Positions 12,418 to 23,237 of a DNA stretch of 64,000 bases are shown here, piece by piece. The stretch spans positions 39,355,949 to 39,419,948 of the forward strand of contig CM022951.1 of the NCBI GenBank assembly GCA_012931725.1. Direction: 5' to 3'. The DNA comes from Litsea cubeba (lineage: Eukaryota; Streptophyta; Magnoliopsida; Laurales; Lauraceae). Each line of letters starts with the position of its first letter. Position 1 is the first letter of the stretch. The translations under genes were made by a program, and so were the position numbers. Below the pieces are notes generated by a model. That model was given only the letters and a program-made list of their open reading frames with translations, was not told the origin of the DNA and ran no database searches.

Positions 12418-13427
12418 TAGAGCTAGGATAAGCCAACCCGACCCAACACGCACATGACCCGCACAGTCCAATCGGAATAATATATGGGTCGGGTTAGGAT
12501 CAACCCGTTTGACCCAGGTGAATAGCATGACCCAAAATTATTTTTTTTTTGGCAACTAATACTTGTACTCAATACTTAATTCTATAGGGTGTCTTTTTAT
12601 CTTGATATGATATTTTCTAAATTTTTTTTATGAAAATCTTATTTATTTTTATTAATTTTGCTATTCGATTTCTATGGTCACTATTTAAGAAATATATACT
12701 ATACTCAAGGTATAAAATAATCTTTTTTTCTTTTTTCTCAAGTAGGCCTTTGTTGGCTTAATTAAGAATATTTTTGTGTGGTTTTCTTTCTTAGGAGGAT
12801 TGTGGATATGAAGAAAATGTAAATGATATTACATAAATAAAATAAAATAATTAAGTAATGGCTGAGTTCATGCTAGTTTCCACATAATTATTTTCTCCTT
12901 AAGCTGGAAAAAACAAGAGAAAAAGGTTAATTATGGGATCATGGTCAGGTGTTGGCCTAAATTTCCAACCCAATATCAATTGAGCCTAGATTTGGTTTAA
13001 GATTCTATAAGAAGCAAAAAAACGGTAGACTTACTATAACCCAAACAGAGCTCGTCAATATTGCCTATCATGATAGGTTTAAAATTGCACCAATAGGAAT
13101 TAAGAAGTTAAGGATTCTTCATTTATATCTTATCTCATTTTTACAAATTAACTTATTGGTTTAGGTGTAATCTAAATTTTAGGTATGGCTAGAGTCTTAG
13201 AGGACTTTTGTTAATAAATTTAAGTTTGGATGCAGGTTATGCAGGTTAATCCAACTCGTAGTAACCCGCAATGGTTAATGATTATGTAGGTTAACGTGGG
13301 TCGGATTGGGTTGACCCGTAGCGGGTGCGGTTTAGGTGTTCTTGATCCATTTAATAACGGGTCAGATGCTCCATTTAATAAATGGGTCTGGCCCATTTAG
13401 CCTGATCGGACCTGTTTCCCACCTCTA
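12418..13427. mobile_element. Non-autonomous hAT-like element with decayed 8-bp TSD
   Basis: The left end reads TAGAGCTAGGATAA and the reverse complement of the right end reads TAGAGGTGGGAAACA, a hAT-style terminal inverted repeat. Both subterminal zones are rich in 'gacccgaccc' and 'gggtcaaccc' type phrases. The 8 bases outside are gttttggc (12410-12417) and gttatggt (13428-13435), matching at 6 of 8, consistent with an old 8-bp duplication. There is no transposase coding. Confidence 0.6.
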
Positions 13428-13950
13428 GTTATGGTTAGATACATTGGATAAAGCTTAATTGTCAATATGTGTAATCTAGTTGCAATAACAATAAATATAG
13501 TAATAATAAAGAGAGACACGTACAGCAGATAGGTTGGTTGATGTACCATGGATAGATAGGTAGGCCGTTAGTAGCTAACTCACCATACATCTACATTTAT
13601 ATATATATATATATATAGTTGCTTAACCTCTTTGGTGTCCTTTTATTTGTTATTCAAAAAATAAAAAAATCTTAATTATCAACCTGCTGATAATTTATCA
13701 AATTACTTTCCTCGATTAAGAAGATCAAATCATTGTAATCGTCAAATTAATATCAGGCGTGGGCCAAATTTGGACGGTGACAATGTATATTGCAAATAAC
13801 TAGATCTCTTTCTTATATAGACAAATACTAGAAAGTGAAAATACATGATGGTTTAGAAGAGAGACATTGGCTTATATACAATAAAATTGTCAAGTGCATG
13901 GGGAGAAAAAAAATGGACCATTTCAATGGAACAAAGAGAGCCACGTACGT
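13428..13950. other. Upstream region of the germin-like gene
   Basis: AT-rich with a (TA)n microsatellite at about 13599-13616 and no ORF. At 13930-13950, immediately upstream of the TATA box, 'gccacgtacgt' contains an ACGT core of the G-box type. Confidence 0.4.
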
Positions 13951-13961
13951 ATCCAACTCCC

Positions 13962-13968
13962 TATAAAT
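13962..13968 (+). promoter_or_regulatory. TATA box of the germin-like gene
   Basis: TATAAAT lies 102 bp upstream of the ATG at 14070, a normal spacing for a plant gene with a short 5' leader. An ACGT-core element lies about 20 bp further upstream. Confidence 0.75.
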
Positions 13969-14069
13969 CTGTCCCCTGAATTCATCTTTCGCAGGTTCAT
14001 TAACACTTAAAAAGAGTCAAATCACTTCCTCCTTCTGATCTTCTCTCCTTAGCGTGGAAGATTGAATAT

Positions 14070-14811
14070 ATGGCTACTCACATCCTCTTTCTCGTCCTCC
14101 TCTTCATCTGTTCTTCTGGTAATGCCTATGATCCCAGTCCCCTCCAAGACTTCTGTGTCGCTGACCTGAAATCTCCTGGTACTTGATGTTTTTCTCTCAT
14201 TTCATAAGTTTTTTTTCATTGAATTCAACGTAACAATCAATGTGTTTGATATTGAATTTTTTTTTTGTTTTTCAGTTTTGGTGAATGGGTTTGTATGCAA
14301 GAATCCAAAGCTGGCACAAGCCAATGATTTCTTCTTTGCAGGGCTTGATAAGCCGGGCAACACATCGAACCCACTTGGGTTAGGGGTGACCCCAGTGACT
14401 GCGACCCAAATACCTGGGCTCAACACCCTTGGCATCTCTTCGGTCCGCATCGACTATGCTCCCAATGGCCTGAATCCACCCCACACACACCCGCGGGCCA
14501 CTGAGATCTTGGCGGTCCTCAAAGGCACCCTCTATGCTGGTTTTGTCACCTCCAACCCTGATAACCGCCTCTTTACCAAGGTCCTCAAGAAGGGTGATGT
14601 GTTCGTCTTCCCGATGGGCCTAATTCACTTCCAGCTGAATGTGGGTAAGACCAATGCGGTCGCAATCAGCAGTTTGAGTAGCCAAAACCCTGGTGTCATT
14701 ACTATTGCCAATGCGGTTTTTGGGTCGAAACCACAAATCCTTGATGATGTTCTTACCAAGGCCTTCCAAGTTGACAAGAAAGTAATCGATGCTCTCCAAG
14801 CTCATTTTTGA
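14070..14811 (+). CDS. Germin-like protein (subfamily 1 type), two exons, intact
   Basis: Exon 1 is 14070-14178, the intron 14179-14275 (GT...AG after a T-rich tract) and exon 2 14276-14811. Together they encode 214 residues, the usual length for the family. Residues 1-19 form a hydrophobic secretion signal ending GNA. The mature part starts YDPSPLQDFC, with Cys29 and Cys44 placed for the conserved disulfide. The single cupin domain carries germin box 1 (HTHPRATE: His106, His108, Glu113) and box 2 (FPMGLIHF: His154), which together make the manganese site. An N-glycosylation site is at Asn65 (NTS). The family consists of apoplastic hexameric proteins, some with oxalate oxidase or superoxide dismutase activity; which one applies here cannot be read from sequence. 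All metal ligands are present. This is the only clearly intact host gene in the window. Confidence 0.95.
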
Positions 14812-14918
14812 ATTGAGAAGAACTATAGAAATCACTAGAACAGGCTAGGCTGAAGCCAACTCTTCATTTTTATTTGATGGTTGAATGAAACAAGCAAATT
14901 TTGTATGTCCCTAATACA

Positions 14919-14924
14919 AATAAA
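14919..14924 (+). promoter_or_regulatory. Poly(A) signal of the germin-like gene
   Basis: AATAAA lies 108 bp after the stop codon, preceded by T-rich sequence with 'ttttgtatgt', a typical plant far-upstream element. It sets the probable 3' end of the transcript. Confidence 0.65.
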
Positions 14925-14934
14925 TTTAGTGTTT

Positions 14935-15190
14935 TTCGTTTGGTAATTTACTATTAAAGTCAAAGAGATGTAAAGCATCAAATCAAGAGAATAAAATATA
15001 CGAGAGTTACGATGATATTTTATCTTTAGTGAATTGGTAGTAAATCTTTTTTTTTTTTTTGACTTTTTATATAAAAAGTGGGTGTATTTTTGTCATTTAG
15101 TGGAGAAAGGAAGTTTTTTTTTTTTTACTTTTTTTTTTAAAAGGAGGAGGGAATTTTGAAGATATATACTTTTGATGTAACCTGTTGTGT
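14935..15190. repeat. Diverged relative of the 9363-9647 MITE
   Basis: This segment shares several ordered phrases with the MITE at 9363-9647 ('catcaaatcaagagaataaaat', 'gatattttat', a T-run followed by 'gactttttat', 'ttttgatgta') but has no clean terminal repeats. It sits directly downstream of the germin-like gene's poly(A) signal. Confidence 0.5.
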
Positions 15191-16309
15191 GAAAAATGGA
15201 GGCTTTATATTACTTTTACTAACCTAGTAAATTGCCAACCAGAGAATTCCATCAAATTGATGGTGGTTTGTTTTAGTCCAAACTGTTCACAAACAGTACC
15301 CCACTTGTATTGGCAGAGGCCCAAACGTGATTCCCAATGGGAGGAGGCCAGACCATTGGATATGATTAGGTGTAAAAATCTTATACTTTTGGAGGGTCCA
15401 ATAAGCAAAATTTTGGAGTGGGAATGGGGTCATATTGGGCATGGATTGGGTTGACCACTGTAGGTAACATGTGTGGGCTCACCCAGAGACGAAATAATGT
15501 TCATTAATTGGGCTTATAATGTCACTCGAACACACTCTGGACCTTAAAAGGGTAAACCCAAACCCTGAATCACTAGACTATATTCATTTCGGTTGGTGTG
15601 TTAAGAGTCCAATATGTTTGGGCCAGGTGGTGGTCTATGGCAAGGATGTGCCCAAACATAAACTTGATCCCTTTATTAATCGGGTTGGACCATGTCGACC
15701 CGAATCCACTGCAGAAATGAAAAGGTTCAACCAAAATATTGTTCACCAGGTCAGGCTGGGGATGGGTTGGTGGTTCGTTAGGAACTGCCCCTCCTGAGTA
15801 CCTGTCTAGTTGCTTTGAAATAAGTTGGACCAGCCAGACCTATACCATCAGGTTATTAGTGGCCTAGATCCAGTATTACCCATTAGTTCTTAGCAGCGTT
15901 GCTGACGGATATGGGTGATTGCTAAAGAGCCGGTACTTGTTCTCATCAAAGTGATAGTCAATGAGGCTATCATTTTGTTAGTTTCGAAAATTCTAAGTAT
16001 AATAACCACAGGCATATAATGATCAGGGCCATTGTTTCTACCCAGTGGTGTCACGCCCCTAAACTAGATTAACTCAAATATAACAATCCACAACTCAAGC
16101 AGCGTGGGGATTAATTTGATACAATAATATATTTTTCCCCACAGTGATTACCCATTGGATTCCGCTAACATGAGGCTAAGCCAAATTCCTCAGACCTTTT
16201 CAAAACTTTTGTGGAAGCTTGTATAATCATTAGCCATATTCACTTTTAAAAATAATAAGAGACAAGATATCCGAGTGTATAGAGTTCCAAATGCATTACA
16301 TTTATATTA
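15191..16309. other. No supported gene
   Basis: Short ORFs on both strands lack domains. Phrases such as 'gggttgaccac' and 'cgggttggaccatg' suggest further transposon-derived DNA, but no ends were found. Confidence 0.35.
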
Positions 16310-16687
16310 GAGCAAAGCTTTCCTAAGCTCAAGGTTAGGATAAGGTAAGCTCAAGTGTACGGTGGGGCCCACTTGGGGACCCACATGGGGATGGGGTGGG
16401 GGGAATTTCAAGGACTTCCTAAGATCTTCCTCCCTGCAAAAAATCAGCCCCAACCGTAATTTCTATCATCTTCATATGGGCAAATAGTTTAATGGTTAAC
16501 AATCCATTCAGATTGATATATAGTCAATCCAACGGTTCAATAAATTCGGATCTTACCGAAAGTTGGTGGACATGTGCAATTTAAGGGGGTCATGTGTTTG
16601 GTCCATTTGGATGGACTAAAAGTGGACCCCACAAGCACAAGCTTACGGAATTTTCTCCCTAAGCTTGAGCTTAGGGGAGCCTTGCTC
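16310..16687. mobile_element. 378-bp MITE with terminal inverted repeats
   Basis: The left end (GAGCAAAGCTTTCCTAAG...) and the reverse complement of the right end (GAGCAAGGCTCCCCTAAG...) match over about 60 bp with substitutions. The 9 bases outside are tttatatta and ttcatattg, alike at 7 of 9, which would fit an old Mutator-type 9-bp duplication. The interior contains 'gtggggcccac' and 'atatagtcaatccaacggt', also present in the MITE at 33957-34331. It is non-coding. Confidence 0.65.
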
Positions 16688-17578
16688 TTCATATTGAAGT
16701 TGATAACCACAAAAGTATTAATTATAATTCCCAAAAAGGCCTTAAAAAATACGACCATTAACCAAAAGATGCTAATCAAAAGAAGATATCCACAAAAATG
16801 TGATAACAAAGCTCTTTCGCCAGCGAGATGCTCTAAAAGAATTATTGTCTTCACTCCACTCTCTTAAGTGGTTTCTCCGCAACCGCCTCATCCTCTGGGC
16901 AAGGGTGGGGGATTTCTCACCTACAAATAATTAGGTTTACGATAACCTGGGAAGCAGTCAATATAAATTACATTTCCATGTTGCTTCAATATAGAATTTA
17001 AGATAGGAAGATTAAAAGGATTCCAATTACATCAAACAAGGAAAAACATCCTGCGCAAATTGAGAAACCCCACGTGACTAAGCCGCTAAGTCCTTTCGAC
17101 TTCGTGGTTGCGGTGGCGTGACCGTAGCAGGGAGAAAAAATAAACAAGAATAATAACACTGATAGCTCAGGACTACATTGCAGAAATTCATTTATTAGCC
17201 ATCAAAATAGTTACCTTTTCTATGATCGCAGAGGTTTGACCGGGTCAAGTATGGTACCTAAGCTATAACTAGTTTAAAAGACCCGGAAAAATATTACTAA
17301 AATACTGCCGATCGTCAAATAATAAAAATTTTAGATTGTTGACACATGGCAGGACTTTCCATCCATGGGTATTAAATGTTTAAGAAAATGTGAGAAGAAG
17401 AAATTAAATGTTTAAGGAAAGTATCGCCAAGTGTCAAAATAATACTGCCAAGTGTCAAATAATAAAAATTTTAAATTGTTGACACATGGCAGAACTTTCC
17501 ATCCATAATTTTTATCTTATAATAATACAGATAGATGTGATCGCTCATCAAAACAAGGTATCGTTTGTAGACAATATG
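16688..17578. other. Non-coding DNA with a short direct repeat
   Basis: A segment of about 56 bp around 'gttgacacatggcag' occurs at about 17307-17365 and again at 17448-17505, in the same orientation, with only a few differences. No gene was found. Confidence 0.5.
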
Positions 17579-17583
17579 AGTAA

Positions 17584-18539
17584 TGTAGGTGCAGAAAATT
17601 ATGACCCACAATAAGAGGGTGCCTTACAGGACTTATCCGAGAAGATGATGGTGTCTGGAATGTCCGGATGCCGTCCGAAAGCCTGAAAGAGAATAGCAAA
17701 CGGTCAGAGGACCCTGGCCTGAGCGGCGCAAGGCTCTCCGATGCCAAAGTCAGTGTGGGAACTGGAACGATGGAAGGAGAGGGAGAAGAGAGACAGAGTA
17801 AGGGCTCTGTGAATGAGATTATGCGTACCTTGCATGGTGCATGAAGGTCTATTTATAGTGGTTTGGATCGTATCTCTCAGAAAATATCTTGGTGTGGGTC
17901 CCATGATCTGACTGGGAAGTCATGATCAGCCCACAAAGTAATAAATGCAGTCTAATCCGGCCCACTCAGCATTTAATGCTAGTCGGGTCAGCCCACATTG
18001 CATTAAATGCGTGTCTTGTTGGGCCAGATTGTGTTGGGCGCCTTTGGCGGTAGGAGTACCAGCGGATCTGCCCTCGGGCCTTGCCCTGATGTGGCCTCAG
18101 CCGCTGGATGCTGCCATGTGGCGATCTGGTGAAGATAGTGGGCGGCTGGATGTCGTGTCTGTCCCACTAGCTCGTGACCCTATCTCTCCACGTGCCTGAT
18201 GACGTGGGGAATGAGGGGCGCAAGTGAAGGTTCCTTCTTGCTTCGTCTACTGTCCTGGCTTCTTCAGCCGAGGTGGCTTTAGCCGAGGTAGGGCTCTCTG
18301 CGGAGATGGCATCCGGGGTGGCCCTGCCGAGGTGGACTCTTTGCCGAGATGATGCCCGAGGTGGTCCAGTTCGGCGCTTGTGGCCTGGAAATGCTTGATG
18401 TCGGCCAAGGCCTCTGCCCTGGTAGCCGGGATGAGATCGGTGCCACGTGGATGGCACGCGGATGGCACGTGAGAATGCTTAGCCCCATCTGATGGCTGTG
18501 ATTAGCTTAATCCTGTAGCTCTGGAAATCTCCCCACACA
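17584..18539 (-). repeat. LTR-A, 3' LTR of the minus-strand Tat-type element
   Basis: 956 bp, running (minus strand) from TGTGTGGGGAGA to GCACCTACA. The reverse complement is almost identical to 28884-29839: two substitutions were noticed by eye, one in 'agatatt(t/c)tctg' and one in 'cag(c/t)(g/a)gctg' context. A TATA box (TATAAATA on the minus strand) lies near 17851-17858. It is followed outward by agtaa. Confidence 0.9.
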
Positions 18540-18562
18540 ATTGCCCCCTAGCTTCTGAGCTC
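18540..18562 (-). other. Polypurine tract of the minus-strand element
   Basis: Read on the minus strand, 'agaagctagggggcaat' sits directly before the LTR start. The equivalent tract 'agaagctggggggctat' precedes LTR-B of the second element at 32793. The position and purine content fit the plus-strand primer. Confidence 0.75.
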
Positions 18563-18868
18563 GCGTAGAACGTCAGTGCCGTGAGGTCGGGAGCTATGTG
18601 CCGGGTCTATTTGGAGGAGAGAGCCTCTTTCGGCCCTGACTCGCTGTCGTTTTGGATGTTCGAGGTAGTATATGGCGTCCCCTATTCAATGCTGAGGATA
18701 GTTCGACGGCTCCACGCGTCATCTCCTGGCTGGTTGTCTGTCTCCTCGAGGTCGTACGCGCCGTCTCGTCAGGGGCGCAATCAATTTTTGAAATGATTCG
18801 CGCGAAATCCCAGGGGGGCGCCCCTTGGCACGCCCATTAGGGCTTCTGGAAAAGGGGGGCCTCTCTGC

Positions 18869-18876
18869 TATATATA
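18869..18876 (+). promoter_or_regulatory. TATA box upstream of the antisense ORF
   Basis: TATATATA lies about 220 bp upstream of the ATG at 19092, within the retroelement and on the strand opposite to gag-pol. It would give the antisense ORF its own promoter. A further GTAAGT (19028) and a T-rich AG (19078) could form a leader intron. Confidence 0.55.
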
Positions 18877-19091
18877 GGGCAGTCGATGTTCATTTTATCC
18901 TTCGTTTGCTATTCTGAATCAGAGGCGAGCATCAGAGGTGGGCGAGCTACTGTGAGGGAGCTTCATCTGAGGAGTGGTGCGCTGCTGAAGTTGAATCTTT
19001 TTGCTGCTCAGCATCTTCGCTCTGCTTTCGTAAGTTCCTTCTGCCTTGTTTCTTCTTCTGCGGGTTCCTCTGTTTTTAGATTGGGATAGGA

Positions 19092-21154
19092 ATGGGGATT
19101 TACAGCCACTGGTTAGAGGGCGAGGCAGCGATCGAGGGTTTCAGGTCAGCCTTTAGGATCCCTGCTGATGTCCGAATCAGGGGTGCTGAACCCCTTGGTT
19201 ACAACCCTCGTGACTTTTCGGGAGGCTGGATGCCTTTTCCGCTGGTGGCTGTGATAGAAGGCGGGGTCCGATTCCCCCTTTACCCACTTCTCAGGAGGTG
19301 CCTTAGTCAGTGGCGTCTCTGCCCTTGCCAACTGCTGCCGAATGCCTTCAAGATCGTGATGGGCACGGTCAAGTTGAATGAGGTCCTGGGCACCGACTTT
19401 GGCGTCTTCGACCTTGAGGACGTCTATGACATATGCAGGTCCGGGGATTCTTATTATCTCCGGGCTAAGTCAGGCCGGGACGGCTTCGTCCGATACTTGG
19501 AGGATTCGAGCAAGTATGCCGGGGACGATCTTCTGTACGTCTCGGGAAACTGGGAGTTCGGGGAGGCCGACACCGATAGAGGCTACCAGGTCCCTCGCCA
19601 CTTCGGTACCATTCCAAGTAAACACCCTTCGTGTCTTTTCCTTTTTTCATAAGTTTCTTTTTGTTCTGCCGCGCTGATGCTTCTGATTGTTGCAGCTTTG
19701 AAGGAGAGGAAGCGGGCTGCCAGATACATTTGGAAGAGGAACGAGGCCTGGCTCCGTCTGGTGAAGCGATACAGCGGTCATGACGGCAGGGCGGCTTGGT
19801 CGCTGCTAGGGTATAAGCCGAAGTACCGCGGGTATTTCAGGGGCACCGTAGAGCCGATCCAGAGTGAAGGTGTAGGATCCGAGGTCGGTCAGGAGCAGGC
19901 CGTTCCGGAGGTTGCAGAGCCCTCGCGGGTGTCGTCTGACGTTAGGGCGACGTCTGGAACCCTAGCCTCCACATCGGGATCGAGACTTCCCTCGCCAGAC
20001 TCCGAGATGAGGCACACCAGGCGTTTGTCCTTCGAGGACCTCGAGGCTTTGGCGCTTGGAGCGGAGGATGTCCGAGCCCCCCAGGAGCCGGTGAGTTCTC
20101 CGAGGCATCCGTCTCCGAGGGCTCGGGTGGTTTCTAGTGCAGAGGTGGCGGAGGTTCCCGCGCCCCCTAGCTCTGTTGATCGAGAGGAATGCCTGCCCCC
20201 GGCTGAGGTTGAGCGGGAGGAAACTCGGCCGCTGAAGATGCCGAGGACCGACGCGGGCCCTAGCTCGGCTGCTGCCTCGTTGCCGCAGGGACCGCCGTTA
20301 TGGGAGCCGAGCTTCATGCTTGGGCCGGGGAGGCCGATGACGGTGGAGGATTGCATTCTTCACAGGATCGATCTCCCTGTCCTTGAGGCCCTTGGGCGAG
20401 CCTGCGCCCTTCCCCGGGACATGGAGCGGCTGGACAAGTACAGCGATCAGAAGCTGATCCTGTCGATGTTGCAGTCCAACTTCGTGGTAAATCTTCATTT
20501 CCCTTCGTCAAGCCAGCAATTTAGCGTCTGACGCTCTTTGGATCTAACACGTACGTCTTCTTTCTTTGACAGGCGGCATAGAAGTCCATGGCCGTTGCTG
20601 ATAGGATCCGCAGGTACAGCGCGGACGTTGCCGAGCTGTCCGTGGAGAAGAACGGCTTGCAGGAATCCCTGGACGCCGTTAGCCAGAAGTTAGCCAGGGC
20701 GGAAGAGGAGTACGCGGCGAAGCTCGAGCAGGTGAGGGAAGAAGCCGAATCGGAGCGGACCAAGGTGGCCGAGCTCGAGGTCTCCATCTCGAAGATGGGA
20801 GACGATTACGCGGCCCTGCTTCAAGCCGAGTCCAAGAGGGCGGATGAAGCCGAGGCGAAGCTTGAATCCGAGTCTAAGAGGGCGGATGAAGCCGAGGCGA
20901 AGCTCGAGTCCGAGTGCGATGCTGCATTCGAGGATGCCAAAGTGCAGGTCACCGCCCACTACAAGGAAAGGGTTCTTGTTGTGAGGGATAAGGCCTGGGC
21001 GAAAGGGTGGCTTGCCGGCCTGAAGGAAGTCGGGGTCTCGGAGGGCCACCTCTCCTTTCGGGAGCCTCCTCCGTACACGCTTCCGGTGCCGACCTCTGCC
21101 CGTCCATCCGGCGAAGCTTCTGGCGCTGCAGCCCGTGCAACTGATCGGTCATGA
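19092..21154 (+). pseudogene. Antisense additional ORF (aORF) of the Tat-type element, three exons, one nonsense codon
   Basis: The exons read 19092-19617, 19696-20486 and 20573-21154. Both introns are short (78 and 86 bp) with GT...AG ends, and the phases match. Conceptual length is 632 residues. The N-terminal domain contains 'LEGEAAIEGFRSAFRIPADV', then 'VIEGGVRFPLYPLLRRCL', 'PNAFKIVMGTVKLNE' and 'SGDSYYLRAK', a pattern I recognise from many plant retrotransposon-associated proteins of unknown function. The middle is Pro/Ser/Glu-rich and disordered. The C-terminal third is coiled coil with a duplicated 'SKRADEAEAKLES' unit. A TAG at 20579-20581, six bases into exon 3, interrupts the frame. 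The gene lies between pol and the 3' LTR and opposes them, as antisense ORFs do in Tat elements such as Grande. What the protein does is not known. Confidence 0.75.
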
Positions 21155-22439
21155 CCTCGGGACCTCGGGACATTTTGCTTTTGCTTTTTGCTCTGTAATT
21201 TTCTTCAATTTGTATTTGCTGAACACCGTAATGAGTGAGATTTTAATACAATTGAAGGTTTCTTCAAATACTCGCGCTTTTGTCTCTTTTAAGCCTGTTA
21301 CTTTGATGCCTGAGTTTGGCAGAGTGCTCCTTGTGATGGATCGTTAGGACTGAGTGTCGAGTAGTCTTCTTGGGTGCTAGCGTCGAGACTCCGTACCTTA
21401 GGTGATTTTCTTTGGTATTCGCGCTGATCCTCCGTATTTTAGGTGATCTTCATTGGTATTTGCGCTGATCTTCCGTATCTTGGGCGATCTTAAATAGCAA
21501 TAGATATGGTGGCGCGGCTGACGAGGGAGTCTGACGGATGTCTCCACGTGGCGCCATAGGGATCGCCGGTCAATCGTCGCGCATTCCCAATAACGCGTGG
21601 GAGACTTCGCCCTCATAACTCCTTTTGGAGACTGAGCCTTCTCCTTCCTATAAATAGGGGTGGCAAGCTTGCCATAGGAGAAGAGAGAACATAGCAGTAG
21701 GAATCATGTCCGTGAGATGTCTGAGATCACCTGATCCGGGGGAAACCTTGCGCCGTTGGACGGCCATCCCCGAGGGGGGAAGGCTGTCGTGGTCTGCGCG
21801 TTCTCTGAAGGAACTCCCCGTGGACCACGCGCTCTCTGAACGCGGGTTCACGGCCGTCCGCCCTTGGCCAGACAGAGTGAGGATGCGCGGCGGGGGGACG
21901 GTGGCGCATTCTCGTCCGACGCGGCCCAGTGCGCCCGTCGTACGGCAGGCGGGATGAGGCCCCGCTGGTCCGGGAGGTTTCTTCAAGCTTGGCTGGTCCC
22001 ACTGGCCGCCGAGGGTGTTGCAGAGCCCAGCGAGGTCCAGGATCGCTCAGAACCTCCAGGTGGTGATCCAGCGTTCTCGAGCCTTCTGCCTGAAGAGTCG
22101 GTGAAGAACAGAGCCTTCTAGCCTCTATCCATTTTCTGTTTTTAGAGGACTGTGATCCTCCTTTCTGTATTTTGCTTTCTGTTTTGTATTTCTTGTAATG
22201 AAGCAGTTTGCAATGGATAAAATGGAATCCTCTGGTTACCCAAACTGTGTACAGTGCTTTTGAGTTCTTTTTCTCATTTCTTTGTGCTGTTCCGGAATGC
22301 TTGGGTTTTTGTGTTTGAATGCCGGAACTGACCTCAGCCGAAAGGGCTGGCTTTGGCCGAGACGAGCTGCATTATGCCGAAGTGGACCCATTCCGTTGGC
22401 CTTGGCTTGGCGAGAATGAGTTCGGCAATGGCCTTCTGA
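21155..22439 (+). other. Intervening segment of the element with a second possible transcription unit
   Basis: After the antisense ORF comes AT-rich sequence with imperfect repeats around 'gatcttcattggtatt' (21410-21490). A TATAAATA at 21649-21656 is followed by an ATG at 21706 with a short ORF to 21957 (83 codons, no domain) and a T-rich tract with 'tgtaatgaag' near 22195. A small plus-strand transcript is possible but unproven. The rest has no coding content that I can support. Confidence 0.35.
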
Positions 22440-23158
22440 GGGGTGTATGAACCCGGACTTTAGGAAATTGTCCTTGGCCGAACTGCCGTTGTGAGGGGTT
22501 TATGAACCCGGACTTTAGGAAACGGCTGAGTGTAGGAACTCTAGACCATTCCCGATGCGTAGAGCCTTAGTGTGTCCAAGACACGGGATTTTAGGAAAGG
22601 CTGAGTTTAGGAACTCGAAGCCATTTCCAAGGCGTGGAGCCTGTGTGTGTCCAAGACACGGGATTTTAGGAAAGGCTGAGTGTAGGAACTCGAAGCCATT
22701 TCCAAGGCGTGGAGCCTGTGTGTCCAAGACACGGGATTTTAGGAAAGGCTGAGTGTAGGAACTCGAAGCCATTTCCAAGTCGTGGAGCCTGTGTGTCCAA
22801 GACACGGGATTTTAGGAAAGGCTGAGTGTAGGAACTCGAAGCCATTTCCAAGGCGTGGAGCCTGTGTGTCCAAGACACGGGATTTTAGGAAAGGCTGAGT
22901 GTAGGAACTCGAAGCCATTTCCAAGGCGTGGAGCCTGTGTGTCCAAGACACGGGATTTTAGGAAAGGCTGAGTGTAGGAACTCGAAGCCATTTCCAAGGC
23001 GTGGAGCCTGTGTGTCCAAGACACGGGATTTTAGGAAAGGCTGAGTGTAGGAACTCGAAGCCATTTCCAAGGCGTGGAGCCTGTGTGTCCAAGACACGGG
23101 ATTTTAGGAAAGGCTGAGTGTAGGAACTCGAAGCCATTTCCAAGGCGTGGAGCCTGTG
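22440..23158 (-). repeat. 73-bp tandem repeat array in the 3' untranslated region of the minus-strand element
   Basis: From about 22596 the unit repeats every 73 bp with very few changes, preceded by more diverged copies from 22440. There are about eight to nine copies in total. Each unit contains 'gaagccatttccaaggcgtg' and 'caagacacgggattttagg'. The array lies between integrase and the antisense ORF, the position at which Tat and Ogre elements commonly carry tandem arrays. The open frames across it are a by-product of the repeat and not a gene. Confidence 0.92.
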
Positions 23159-23237
23159 TTGCCGGAGTCGACCAGAGAGAGACAGATTGATGACAAGGCA
23201 AAAGCTGCTTTTATTAATTCTGAAGTTCGTTACATCT

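Noticed and set aside
22440..23158. Regular direct repeats that could suggest a CRISPR array
   Set aside because: The units are contiguous 73-bp tandem copies with no unique spacers, in a plant retroelement. This is a tandem array in the 3' region.
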